Source of the DNA: Tetmemena sp. SeJ-2015
Lineage: Eukaryota > Ciliophora > Spirotrichea > Sporadotrichida > Oxytrichidae
Direction of reading: 5' to 3'
DNA: 31,527 bases
Assembly (NCBI GenBank): GCA_027382625.1
Contig: JAJKFJ010023915.1
Span: forward strand, 1 to 31,527
Under the pieces are notes generated by a model that worked only from the letters and a program-made list of their open reading frames with translations, ran no database searches and was not told where the DNA came from. The position numbers were made by a program, and so were the translations under genes. Below are positions 22,837 to 31,527 of this stretch, piece after piece. The first letter of the stretch is position 1. Each line of letters starts with the position of its first letter.

Positions 22837-24234
22837 TCATTTAACTAAATTAAATAATTTTGATTAGTGTAAATTGATGCCTAAATCTGAAAATTAAGAA
22901 ATAGCATAGGGAGATATCAATATTTATAAATTTGGTGAAGTTTGTTATTGGGGTAGCTAAAAATAAAAAATATTATTTGTTTTGCTCTCTTGAATGATTT
23001 GTCTGACTTGGCCTCTACCCATGTTAAAGAGATGCTTTTCAGTTTGCATGGCTCCACTGTAATAGTCTAAATTGTTGGAGAGATTGATTCCGACGTTGTA
23101 AGGCTCGAAAATGTAGAAGTATGTTTGAATAAGCATCAGTGAAGCGGCTAAAATGTGCTCACCTCGGGGTATTGGCCTGATCCAACCTTTCTCTTTAGCA
23201 AGGTTATAGGCAGCCTCCACTGCTCTTGGATAATATTTATATTTAGATACAAAGCTATTTTGATCAGATTCACGTCACTCCTGTCTCCAAATAAAAGACC
23301 AAATGCAGCTCCAATCGATTATAAGAAAACTTGCAGATCCAGAGGCATGTTCGGCTTCACATGGTTATTATATTTAATTTATAATCAACTAATTATTATT
23401 TATGCATCAATTTGAAGACTAAAACAATTAAATAAATATTTTCTTACAAACTTTAAGATAACTTTATTATATAAAAGCACTACTAAAAATTACATAAAAT
23501 CTCTTTATAATTATAATCATAATAAGTAAAAAGTTTTAAAGTTGATTGCTGATCTCACTAGGTTGTAGAAAAGTGAGACTATAATCTTAATTTTTTATTT
23601 GATGGGGATTTAAAAATTTAATACAAAATACTGAAAAAATATATTTCATTTTAAATAGTCTATAATTTTTGCATTTTGAGACTGCTGCAACCATAGTTGC
23701 AAATCTTCTGATATTTTACGAAGATTTCGCTACTTTTTGAATGTTAAGCTTGTTTCTTATAGTCATTAAGTTAATTTAATAAAACTTTGCTATAAATAAA
23801 ATTTTTAAAGAAAAAGATGTCTTTTTATTAATAATTAAAAAGATTTATGATATTTGGAAATTTTTTTCTTTAGCAGGCCTATCAACACTTTGAGTAAACA
23901 AAATAAAATTATAATTTCTGGAAATTAAATAGCATAAAATGTTTAATACTCCCCATCCAAAACACTTGATCGTCTTTATTACTATCTAGTTCAAAGTTTT
24001 AATTTTCAAATTTTTCTTCTTAAATTAATGAGAGTTGATCTGCACAGTTTTTGAGTCACTTCCTTATAATTTGTAAGTAAAATAAAATTATTTTACTTGG
24101 TCTTTGTTCTTTTGATTTTAAATATTTTGTGAATTGTCTGCCCAATCTGCGTCTCTTTGAATCTCATCTAGGTCAATGGATTGGTGATTATTGGATTGCT
24201 GATGGGAAGTGTTGCCTTGTATTTGATCAGTCAT
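22837..24234 (-). CDS. Locus J: second TMEM135-like protein
   Basis: Minus strand, start ATG at 24234-24232 (MTDQIQGNTSHQQSNNHQSI), candidate stop TGA at 22839-22837. The N-terminus is hydrophilic and Q/N-rich as in H, though not similar in sequence. The frame then reads DQLSLIQEEKFENQNFELDS (about 24035-23950). After AT-rich DNA at about 23380-23900, which holds a doubtful Cys-containing segment near 23700, comes the conserved core: VFLQSIGAAFGLLFGDRSDV, PRAVEAAYNLAKEKGWIRPI, GEHILAASLMLIQTYFYIFE, then YNVGINLSNNLDYYSGAMQT. The core aligns with H at DGRDQNLLK versus DRSDVNLIK, LPRAAEAVFNLL versus YPRAVEAAYNLA, and FEPHN versus FEPYN. One 17-bp IES in the core is solved. Divergent from locus K, starts 144 bp apart. 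Confidence 0.75.
23230..23246. other. IES, 17 bp, pointer GATA
   Basis: GATA at 23229-23232 and 23246-23249. Excision joins NLIKIALY to PRAVEAAYNL, which matches NLLKVFLL-PRAAEAVFNL in paralogue H. A 26-bp GT...AG alternative would delete the conserved PR, so an IES is preferred. Confidence 0.8.
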
Positions 24235-24377
24235 TTTTTTTTTTCAAATAATATTAATTCAAATTATAGGGAAGATATGATTAGGTGATCAGTAAAATAG
24301 TTACAGAAATAAAAAAGTGAATTGATATAGAAAAGTAGCTGATAATAAATAAATAAATTAATTTTTGATGAATTTAA

Positions 24378-26487
24378 ATGGAAATGGGTTTTGAGCAAGA
24401 TGGATTTTTAGAGCAGCTGTAGCTAAAAGGCAAACTCATATTACAAGAAGAGTAAAACATGCTCTAAGAAAATGAAACAGAATTTAGCTAAAATGTTATC
24501 TAAGGTAAGATATTATATTGATAACATTAATTAAGATATATCTCGAAGAGGGACAATATCTATGAATACTGTTAAAGTAATGTACAATGCAACTACAATA
24601 TAGATTCTAAGAAAGTAGATAAACTGGACAAAGAACTTCGAATTTCTACTAAAAGTAGGAGATTGCGTCTAGTACTGAGTAAATACTTGTCTGTTTGTTT
24701 TGATCTGCTTCAAATTCTGTATTTCTAAAATATTTCGCACGATCACATATTCATATCCTTCCCATAATTAAAAGTCATGATAATTTTATCTCTTCAATAA
24801 TTATTCCTAATTTAAATTGAAAATTATCTATCTTAAAAATATTTTGAAAGGTATTCATTCTAAATTTAATTTGAGCTCTGAAAGCTTTTCTAATTTGGTA
24901 AACTATCATTAAATGAAAAGAATGTGAACTTTAAGTATGAGAGGATTATTGTGAGCACCAAAAATGAGAAACAATAGTAATTACTAAATTAAAGCAAGAA
25001 TAATAATTTTTAATGGGATCAGATTTTTCTAGTTTGTAGAAATCACTTAGAGTAAGATCTAGCTGGGGAAAGTTTGAGCCATTTTTCTTTCTTCATCTAT
25101 AATCAGTAGTAAAAAGGGCCACTGACAGTGACGACATAATAGGAAGATTCTTAATCTTAAGTTGTGGTTTCTCAGATCGCATGTTTGATTTATTTACTAA
25201 TTAGGTGCTTTAAATTTCATTTAAATTCTATTCATTTTTAAAATTCTATTTATTTTATTTTTAAAATCTTTAAATTTATTGATTGTTTTAAAATGTCTAA
25301 TTTAATAGAGATGAATATAATTTATTTAAAAGGGATTTAATTTCCTTAGATATTAAAAAAAATTAAATTTGGAACCTCAATTAGAACCAAAATATGCGTG
25401 GAGATTTACCACTTACTTCAAATGAGCAGAAATTTTTCAAGCGGCTTTAAAATTTGAGAATCCTATGGGTAATGATGAAGAAAGTCTTTATTGAGGGATG
25501 CAAGCATAAATGGAGTCCCGAATAATCAAGCAAATTCAACATTCCTCCGCAAGTATGATTTGCCTGACCCGCTCTTCAAGAATAAATAGAGCTCTCGAGA
25601 ATCATGATCATTACTAAAATCTCTAAGGCAATTTAGAGATGAGATATAAGTGCTTCCTACTGTTGGGCATTCATTATCGTCTCTGAGAGTGAGAATATTT
25701 GATGCTCTATGAAGTCAATTTTATGCCTCAGACTACCTGGATGCTTTTTTAATAAAGTGTGCTACCTTAAATAAAGTAGGCCACAGCTTTATTATTTTTT
25801 GCTCCTTGATTATTACACAAAATTCAGTTATCATTTTATTATGTATCTTTAAGAACAGAGCAGTTAAAAAGCGTATAAATTCTATTGTTTTGAGTGTCGG
25901 AATGCTTTAAATCCACTTGATTTTTAATCAGCCTAATTAGAGCAATGACTCCTTCTCACTTTGAGACATTATGGACCTTAAGCATGCTTGCAGATAGTGA
26001 TTATTCAGGAGGCTACTCATGAGATACACTTTTTCTCTCCGGGGATCTTCTTAATTCCATTTTTAATTCATAAATAAATAATTTCCTTAGCAGTTCCGAA
26101 TGTGATTAATATTATTATTAATATAATTTTAAAGAATTAACGAACTTCTATTGGTAAAAATATTAAGAACATAATTAAAATAAATTCCTGGCCGCTGCTG
26201 CTAGACATATTTACAAACTGAATATGCTACTTGGATAATTACCTTATTCTTTAGCATTTTGATGCAGTTTAAAGCTTGCCCTTAAAAAAGCCTACCTTAT
26301 ATAAACTATCTCATCGAAGTTGGTATCTAATGTAATTGCAATAAGAAAGTAATGTTTATTAATCAAAACTAGCACTTTACCAATCTGATAACAGAGATAT
26401 CCTTGTACAAGAAAGTCACTATTTTTTCAAATTAGTGAGCTTCTAGAAGGGAAGTATTCATTACATCACTAAAATCAAGATACATGA
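24378..26487 (+). CDS. Locus K: multi-segment coding region, unrecognised
   Basis: Plus strand, start ATG at 24378 (MEMGFEQDGFLEQLQLKGKL); end approximate, a candidate TGA at 26485-26487. Coding-like segments: NIDSKKVDKLDKELRIST (about 24600-24690), a TGA-free run 24885-25210 (NFKYERIIVSTKNEKQQQ, EQDLAGESLSHFSFFIYNQQ), 25420-25680 (EIFQAALKFENPMGNDEES, IIKQIQHSSASMICLTRSSR, MRYKCFLLLGIHYRL), 25708-25760 (YEVNFMPQTTWMLF), 25860-26040 (KAYKFYCFECRNALNPLDF, SHFETLWTLSMLADSDYSGG) and 26195-26460 (QFKACPQKSLPYINYLIEVG). The CFEC and CNCNKK strings hint at a zinc-binding part. In-frame TGAs between segments imply several IESs; alternative frames are open in places, so the exact protein is uncertain. 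No family recognised. Confidence 0.5.
24507..24532. other. Probable IES, 26 bp, pointer AAGATAT
   Basis: AAGATAT at 24507-24513 and 24533-24539. Excision removes a TGA and reads NVIQGKIYLEEGQY; a further 4-bp change (TATCTAT to TAT) would then be needed to enter YEYCQSNVQCNYNIDSKK, so this solution is tentative. Confidence 0.4.
25681..25704. other. Probable IES, 24 bp, pointer CTCT
   Basis: CTCT at 25681-25684 and 25705-25708. Excision removes two in-frame TGA codons and joins LLLGIHYRL to YEVNFMPQTTWM. Confidence 0.45.
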
Positions 26488-27100
26488 TAAGTATGGTTTT
26501 TTAATTCTGTTCTTCATTTAAAAGTATCTATAATTTATAGTAAATGTTTTAAATAATTAAAAGTCAGCATTTGAGATGTATAAAAACCATAAAATGTATT
26601 TTTAAAGTGTTAATATTCAAGTTTAAAAACAATATTTTTATTATCTTTGAATAGAATTAATAGCATGAACAATTAAGCAGTTATTTTCAATAATAGTCTT
26701 TCCTTGTGTATATTTAATTAAATTAAAAATATGTCGTATAAAAAAATAGATTTAGAAAATTTTAAATCAAACTAATAAAAATGTAAAAGATAAATAATTG
26801 AAAAATATTATGTGAATTTAAAAATACTTAAAATAAATAGAATTACTAAAATTTGTCTTTAAGATTTATTAATTTTTTAATTTAGTAAACTAAAATTATT
26901 TGATTTCAGACTCAATTAATCCCATATTTTCTTTCTTTGAAATAAATTTAATAGTCTAAAATTTTAATTAAATTAACAAAATTGGCATTAAAAAATAGTT
27001 TTTATTTTGAGATATGAAGAATATATTTAATTTGGTCTACAAATAATTGTATTGCTTTTATATTGCTAAGATAATTGCTGGGTAGATTAAAAAATATAAT
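26488..27100. other. Spacer between convergent loci K and L
   Basis: Extremely AT-rich, many A and T runs, no supported frame on either strand. Confidence 0.45.
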
Positions 27101-27588
27101 TCAATCTTATTTTTTATCTCTCACATGATCAGATGCAACTAAATTTTGAATATGAACATCTTAAGAAATAACTAAATAACATCTGACTTGAGTAATTATA
27201 AAATATTTTAGAGATAAAATTGCTATGCCGCTTTAGCCATTACAGTAGCTAGTGACTATTCTTAATATCTTACTACCTTATCGTTGATTTCATGGGGTGA
27301 ATCATATTCACAGCAGATGATTATATCATTCTGTTTTTATATATCCCCAATTATCTTCTTTCATAGAAGGGTTTTCTTTTTTTACTTTAATTTATTGTTA
27401 ATATTAATTTAGAAATATTTTTTCAATACCTTTGATTGAAGATAAATCACAATAAAAAGTAATAATTAAAGACGTTTGAATGTAGGGAGCGGTAGCAATA
27501 ATTTTCCAAGACTATCTAATTTCGACGAGTCTTGGTCTTGAAGTGAATGTGATACTCCTTATTCTATCATTGAAGCTATTCTTTTCAT
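27101..27588 (-). CDS. Locus L: small soluble protein, unrecognised
   Basis: Minus strand, start ATG at 27588-27586 (MKRIASMIEQGVSHSLQDQD), stop TGA at 27103-27101. Segments: N-terminus to about 27470, ending LLLPLPTFKRL; ENPSMKEDNWGYI (about 27380-27345); after a 16-bp IES, IICCEYDSPHEINDKVVRYQ and SLATVMAKAAQQF (to about 27210); last segment LVISQDVHIQNLVASDHVRD, ending KKQD. AT-rich DNA at 27385-27465 is a presumed IES. About 130 residues, mixed charged and hydrophobic, with no membrane span. I do not recognise it; CCEYDSPHEI might serve as a search seed. Convergent with K. Confidence 0.6.
27321..27336. other. IES, 16 bp, pointer TTATAT
   Basis: TTATAT at 27321-27326 and 27337-27342. Excision joins EDNWGYI to IICCEYDSP in frame and removes a TGA. 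Confidence 0.7.
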
Positions 27589-27938
27589 TATCTTTAAACC
27601 TTTCATTTAAAGCAAGGAATTTTTTAAAAATATTATTCTTTGCTATATATTAAGATCTTAGAATTAATTATTAAGTATTTATTTAAATTAGAGTATAATG
27701 AATATTAATTAAAATTAATTGATTTAACTTAAATTATAACTCACTTTGGTAATCATTTGAAACTCCTCCTCTTTTTAATTATAATCTGACTATTAAAACA
27801 ACTCTCTCTTGTCTAAGCCATAAATAATTTGATACTAGAATATTTTATATATTTTTCCTCAGCTTATTAAAATCTAGGCATGATCTTTCTTGCTTTAAAA
27901 GATTTAAAATATATTCATGATTTATATTGAAAGATTAA
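27589..27938. other. Spacer between divergent loci L and M
   Basis: AT-rich; no supported frame. It should contain both promoters and the boundaries of two somatic chromosomes. Confidence 0.4.
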
Positions 27939-28556
27939 ATGAGTAACTCAAATTGAGTAAATTTACTGAATCAAATTATCTGCAGAGGAAAACCAAAACT
28001 TCAAAATTTTAACTGGACCATTTTGCATTCTCAATCTGAGAACGAAGAGGAGGATGAGGATATTATACCAAATAGTTTTTGCTTTAATTAATTATGAGAT
28101 TTAAGCAAAAAAATTTTGAAAAATAAGACGTTGAAGTCGAAGCATATCAAATGAATATAGTATGGCATGATATATTCTCGCTACTAGGTTTAAATCTTTA
28201 GGAATTAGATACGGGTAGAAAATGCCAAATTTTATACTCTAGCTATTTTTAATAGTTAAAGCAAAATGGTTAAAGCTAAAACATAATTTCAAATCCCATC
28301 AGACTCTCCAAAAAATTTAATCACAACCATTATACCTTGAGAATTTTCAATTATTAACAAAGAGATTAATTCACCATAATATTTTCACAAATTATTTGCA
28401 GTCGTAATGCTCATCGACCAAATAGTAAGCGAGAAAATTTATGCCAAGCTATAGAAAATTTTTTCACCATCACCTCCTGAATAATCAAAGAATTATATTT
28501 CATTTAGAAGATAGATAAAAGGAGGTTTTAAACACTACCTTTTGTAAATGAGATGA
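27939..28556 (+). CDS. Locus M: small protein with acidic stretch, unrecognised
   Basis: Plus strand, start ATG at 27939 (MSNSN), stop TGA at 28554-28556. A 9-bp IES with pointer AAATT (27950-27954 and 27959-27963) removes an immediate TGA and leads to NQIICRGKPKLQNFNWTI and the acidic SQSENEEEDEDII. After an AT-rich gap near 28085-28125 the frame reads VEVEAYQMNIVWHDIFSLLG and NPIRLSKKFNHNHYTLRIF, then shifts once more into MLIDQIVSEKIYAKLQKIF and a basic C-terminus (SFRRQIKGGFKHYLL). About 180 residues, soluble. No family recognised. The middle part rests on composition only. Confidence 0.55.
27950..27958. other. IES, 9 bp, pointer AAATT
   Basis: AAATT at 27950-27954 and 27959-27963. Removing 9 bp eliminates the TGA at codon 6 and keeps the frame (MSNSNLLNQIICRGK). 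Confidence 0.55.
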
Positions 28557-28921
28557 AGATTCGTGTCTGTATCTATATCTGTTTTTATATTTTTTTAAAA
28601 AAATTATTTATAATTTTTTTTAAATTTAATTCATCTATAATATTAAGACATTACAAATTACACTATTTTTAAGATTGAATATAATTTAATAATCAAATAT
28701 TTTCTTATATAATTAAAGTTTAGTGTTCCAGAGGTCAATATAAAAGGAATCTATTAATTTTAATAAACAAAAATATTAATTTTAAATTAATAATTATTTA
28801 ATAAAATTAATTTATCAATATACATATCACCATTTTCCTCTTCATTGAGATGAAGGTATAGACCCTCTCCAAAGGTGAACTATAGATATAAAAAAAAATC
28901 AACTCTAAGTTATTATAAATT
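28557..28921. other. AT-rich spacer between locus M and the inverted repeat
   Basis: Runs of A and T dominate; no supported frame. A short GC-richer patch at 28848-28885 has no assigned role. Confidence 0.4.
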
Positions 28922-29536
28922 AAAGAAGGGGGGTCCTTTCCTCAACAGTAAAATTTTGTAATGAAATATATGATAAAGAGACCATGTTTATGAGCTAAAT
29001 CTTGCTCCTAAATCCAGTTCTTTCTGTAAACAAGAACAATTCGAATATCTAGAGCCTTAAATTTTGGTCCTATCTCAGTTTGCTATAAATCAGATATCCT
29101 TAATAAAAGATATTAAGTTAGCTATTTTCTTTGCTTTTGCAAAATAAGTTCAAGTGCATTCTCGAAATGTTGCAACATTTATGATAGAGCAAAAATTAAA
29201 TATATCATTTAAGATCTAATGCTTCGATTATCCTACTAAATTTCTTCGGGCTTAGGCTAAAGTCTTTGCTCTATCATAAATGTTGCAACATTTCGAGAAT
29301 GCACTTGAACTTATTTTGCAAAAGCAAAGAAAATAGCTAACTTAATATCTTTTATTAAGGATATCTGATTTATATCAAACTGACATAGGACCCAAATTTA
29401 AAGCTCTAGATATTCGAATTGTTCTTGTTTACAGAAAGAACTGGATTTAAGAGCAAGATTTAGCTCATAAACATGGTCTCTTTATCATATATTTCATTAC
29501 AAAATTTTACTGTAGAGGAAAGGCTTCCCCTCTTAA
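28922..29536. repeat. Long inverted repeat, arms about 272 bp, 71-bp centre, coding in both arms
   Basis: Arms 28922-29193 and 29265-29536 are inverted copies: over the inner 250 bp I count only six differences, and the outer 20 bp or so drift apart. The unpaired centre is 29194-29264. Each arm, read outward from the centre, carries the same open frame (annotated separately). The structure could form a long hairpin, and double-stranded RNA if transcribed. It is unlike the GC-rich TIR element at 7562-8158 in both sequence and base composition. Confidence 0.9.
28943..29181 (-). pseudogene. Left-arm copy of the duplicated coding fragment
   Basis: Minus strand, outward from the repeat centre: MLQHFENALELILQKQRKQ, then YLLLRISDLQQTEIGPKFKA, LDIRIVLVYRKNWIQEQDLA and HKHGLFIIYFITKFYC, then TGA where the right arm has AGA. 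Glutamine is encoded by TAG or TAA at several positions. The stop and the decayed outer end suggest a nonfunctional copy, or one that ends at an IES boundary. About 80 residues, mixed hydrophobic and basic; not recognised. See the right-arm entry for the comparison. Confidence 0.6.
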
Positions 29537-29563
29537 AGAAATATAATTGCAATAAAATTTTAT
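29277..29563 (+). CDS. Right-arm copy of the duplicated coding fragment
   Basis: Plus strand: the same protein as the left arm (MLQHFENALELILQKQRKQ, SDLYQTDIGPKFKALDIRIV, VYRKNWIQEQDLAHKHGLF), but AGA replaces the left-arm TGA and the frame continues RGKASPLKEI and further into AT-rich DNA. Of six differences between arms, five fall on third codon positions: three are silent (CCA/CCC, AAG/AAA, TAG/TAA, the last silent only under the ciliate code) and two give Q/Y and E/D. That is what purifying selection on protein looks like. It may be one coding segment of a gene whose other segments lie outside the window, or part of a transposon-encoded protein. No family recognised. Confidence 0.55.
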
Positions 29564-30016
29564 AAAATAAATGGCATTAAAATATATATATAAATATAAA
29601 TCACCTTATATAAAATTGAAATGAAGAATATTTGTATTTTAATAAATCATAGAATAGAAGCCAATCTAAATTATAATTAAAAAATTACTATAATTAAAAC
29701 CCTAAAATTACATTAAGTGTATAATTATAATTCGATAATTTTTCGCTTATTCTTATTCTAAAATTTTAAAAGAAATATTATGTAAATTTATTAAATTTAA
29801 ATCCTAGAAAGATCCTTCTTTCCTGAGGCTATTTCATTTATTTAGTCAAGCTTCATGTAACCTTAATGTGTGTGTTTTTTTTATTAAAAGAAAGTCCCTA
29901 ACTACTAAAATTTTTATATACCTTCTTAAAAATTCTCCTTAATTTACACTTAAATTAATCATAAGTAGATCTTCCATTTTTAATTTCTTAATTTATTTTC
30001 AGATTTTTTGCATCAT
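29537..30016. other. AT-rich spacer between the inverted repeat and locus N
   Basis: No supported frame on either strand apart from the fading tail of the right-arm frame; otherwise AT-rich. Confidence 0.4.
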
Positions 30017-30944
30017 ATGAAATTACAAAACTTACAATCTTTAACAAGCTCGTGTTAACGATTTAGAAAGCTATTTACTATTTAAAGCTAAGAAGAAAGT
30101 TAATAGATGCAGAGCTGTCTGAGGTATTATATCAAGTTAATAATAGAAAAGTTATAAATTACTAAACATTCATTGAGTGGAATTTTGACAAAAATCATGA
30201 CTAATTTAAAAGACAGAAGAAAAAAATCAGGATTTCGAGCAGTACCAGCGTACTAAAATGATAGAATTATTAAATAAGAGTTCAATTCCCATAAATGGTA
30301 TGTACAGGCTTTAATTTTTCAATTTTCTAGCAATCAAAGCAATTTTTAGAACAAAGGTATAAACTGTAAGGAGAAATAAAAAGAGAAAAGTTATAAAGTA
30401 GAAATGAAAAACGAAGAATATTTTGAAAAGAAGAAACTATATAAGAAATGATAAAAGCAAATAAGTAAATTTTCAACTAAAATCTGATTTAATTTTATGT
30501 TCATATGCACAAAAAAGGAGATATTTGTAGAGAGATATGGTGAATTATTTCATAATAAATCTTGGTAAATTCTTCCCAATTTCAAATTTTGCTTTCAAGT
30601 TTATCTCATAATAAAGCAAGATATCAATTTTAAATAAAAATAAATAATGTTTAAAAATCTCAAATTCAGTTAAAGAAAAACTAAGTGCTAAAAATTATCA
30701 AGGAAAGTTCCAAATAAATAGCCTCTTGGTCTTTAAGAGCAATTCAGAGATTGAACTCGAGGTAATGATGGAGATCATTTTCAAAATAAAATCCAAAGCT
30801 AGTTTAGAGTTGCAATTTGAAGCTCGGATATTTTATAATTTTTAAAAACGTTAACGATTTCTACTTTTAGATTTAAAAAAAAAAGCAGCAAGGGAGCAAA
30901 TTTTTAGTTTAAGAAGCATTATTGTAGGAACCCATTTGAAATGA
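30017..30944 (+). CDS. Locus N: charged coiled-coil-like protein, unrecognised
   Basis: Plus strand, start ATG at 30017 (MKLQNLQSLTSSCQRFRKLF), candidate stop TGA at 30942-30944. The first segment is open for about 140 codons (SGFRAVPAYQNDRIIKQEFN, HKWYVQALIFQFSSNQSNF). An 87-bp IES with pointer AAAAG (30426-30430 and 30513-30517) removes a TGA and joins EEYFEK to EIFVERYGELFHNKSWQIL. A later frame change near 30640-30665 leads to SVKEKLSAKNYQGKFQINSL and SNSEIELEVMMEIIFKIKSK, then a basic C-terminus. About 270 residues, lysine-rich and largely helical; no membrane span. The end is less certain than the start. Confidence 0.55.
30426..30512. other. IES, 87 bp, pointer AAAAG
   Basis: AAAAG at 30426-30430 and 30513-30517; length a multiple of three, removes a TGA and joins two segments of locus N. 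Confidence 0.5.
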
Positions 30945-31330
30945 AATTTTTATGAAATCAAATTAAATCTGCTATTTAATTTGGGAAAGTTAATTCTTCA
31001 AAAATATTGCTTACCTACCGCGGCTGAATTATGCCTAGATCAGCAATATATTATACCTCTAGGTCCTGATCACAAATAATATTAAGCTCTGACTCTTAAT
31101 ATACTATAATATTGCACGTTTAGAAAAGTTTGATCGCAGTTATGGAAAATAAATAAGAGCGATTTCGAGCTTATGCCCAATATTATATAATTATTACCAA
31201 TGCTTAAAACCCCAAAACCTGTGATTTTATATCCAGGGTAGTTGTAGTGATTATTAGAGTGCTTGTACTTATATCTAATTAGGTCTTATGCATATATGGC
31301 TCAAGCCTACATCATCATCCTAAGGATGCA
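30945..31330. other. Spacer between convergent loci N and O, with a telomere-like 14-mer
   Basis: Mostly AT-rich. AAAACCCCAAAACC at 31206-31219 is a perfect 14-nt match to the C4A4 telomere repeat of hypotrichs, in the orientation a left-hand telomere of a chromosome carrying locus O would have. A minus-strand frame through this stretch is also open (it reads HRFWGFKHW across the motif), so the motif may be coincidental. Confidence 0.45.
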
Positions 31331-31527
31331 TCACACGTAGCCCAAGCGTATAGTCTGCTCCCACTTCCTCATGCTGATCGTCCACATCTGTCTGATCTCC
31401 GTCTCAGTCATCGCGCTCATGATCTCTCCGACTCTTTTCACCAGTTGCTGCCTATAAGCTCAACTCAGATGCATCTTACTTGTTATGGATCTGCTGACTC
31501 TAGAGCTGCTTCTTCACATATGAGAAG
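31331..31527 (-). CDS. Locus O: partial C-terminal coding segment, unrecognised
   Basis: Minus strand, enters from the right edge. The stretch is GC-richer than its surroundings. Two readings compete. One begins CEEAALESADPQQVRCI and, after a frame change near 31470, reads QQLVKRVGEIMSAMTETEI and RQMWTISMRKWEQTIRLGYV, ending in TGA at 31333-31331. The other reads KKQLQSQQIHNKQDASELSL and TGEKSRRDHERDD, meets TGA, then continues in frame with DVDDQHEEVGADYTLGLRV. The first looks more like a folded protein end; the second is very acidic and also plausible if an IES removes its TGA. Family not recognised. Confidence 0.45.

Noticed and set aside
23155..23415. Plus-strand ORF opposite locus J
   Set aside because: Antisense of the conserved TMEM135-like core.
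25400..25700. Reassignment of TGA to Trp, making all three stops sense codons
   Set aside because: Long well-supported frames (locus B tail, 435 codons of locus F, locus H) contain TGG but no TGA and end at TGA; local TGAs are better explained by IESs.
1..31527. Scrambled gene order or inverted coding segments
   Set aside because: All solved loci read in linear order on one strand; the inverted repeat at 28922-29536 is a duplication, not a segment inversion needed to complete a gene.

Overview
The window reads as germline (micronuclear) DNA of a hypotrich/stichotrich-type spirotrich ciliate, in the general style of Oxytricha or Stylonychia. Three things show this. (1) Long protein-like frames appear only if TAA and TAG are read as glutamine and TGA is the sole stop; under the standard code the same genes shatter. 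(2) These frames are broken again and again by short AT-rich inserts, each bounded by a direct repeat of about 4-13 bp. Removing one repeat plus the spacer restores the frame, as internal eliminated sequences (IESs) with pointers do. I worked out about twenty, from 9 to 696 bp; most lack GT...AG ends, so they are not introns. (3) Pointers vary in sequence rather than all being TA, and several IESs are under 20 bp, which fits hypotrichs better than Paramecium or Euplotes. Genus, function of most loci and exact start codons are not determined. I see no rRNA, tRNA or CRISPR array.

Layout, left to right. A GC-richer coding fragment runs off the left edge (locus A). Locus B (+, about 456-4065) is a cysteine-rich ectodomain protein with one clear membrane span and a long Q/N-rich tail. 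It converges on a block of minus-strand loci: C (6166-4144), D (9144-6674), E (9887-9253), F (15451-about 10012, a TRP-like cation channel with a propeller-like N-terminus and ankyrin repeats), G (17551-15636, a membrane protein), H (19077-17940, TMEM135-like), I (22582-19659, a large coiled-coil protein) and J (24234-22837, a second TMEM135-like gene). Then come K (+, 24378-about 26487), L (-, 27588-27101), M (+, 27939-28556), an inverted repeat of about 615 bp whose two arms carry the same reading frame, N (+, 30017-30944), and O (-, entering from the right edge).

The loci look like separate single-gene units packed a few hundred bases apart, as expected where each becomes its own small somatic chromosome after IES removal. 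No locus needs segments out of order, so none is shown to be scrambled.

Three spots deserve most attention: a 696-bp IES in locus D that carries a GC-rich element with 29-bp terminal inverted repeats; the coding inverted repeat at 28922-29536, whose arms differ almost only at third codon positions; and the pair of TMEM135-like genes with independent IES patterns.
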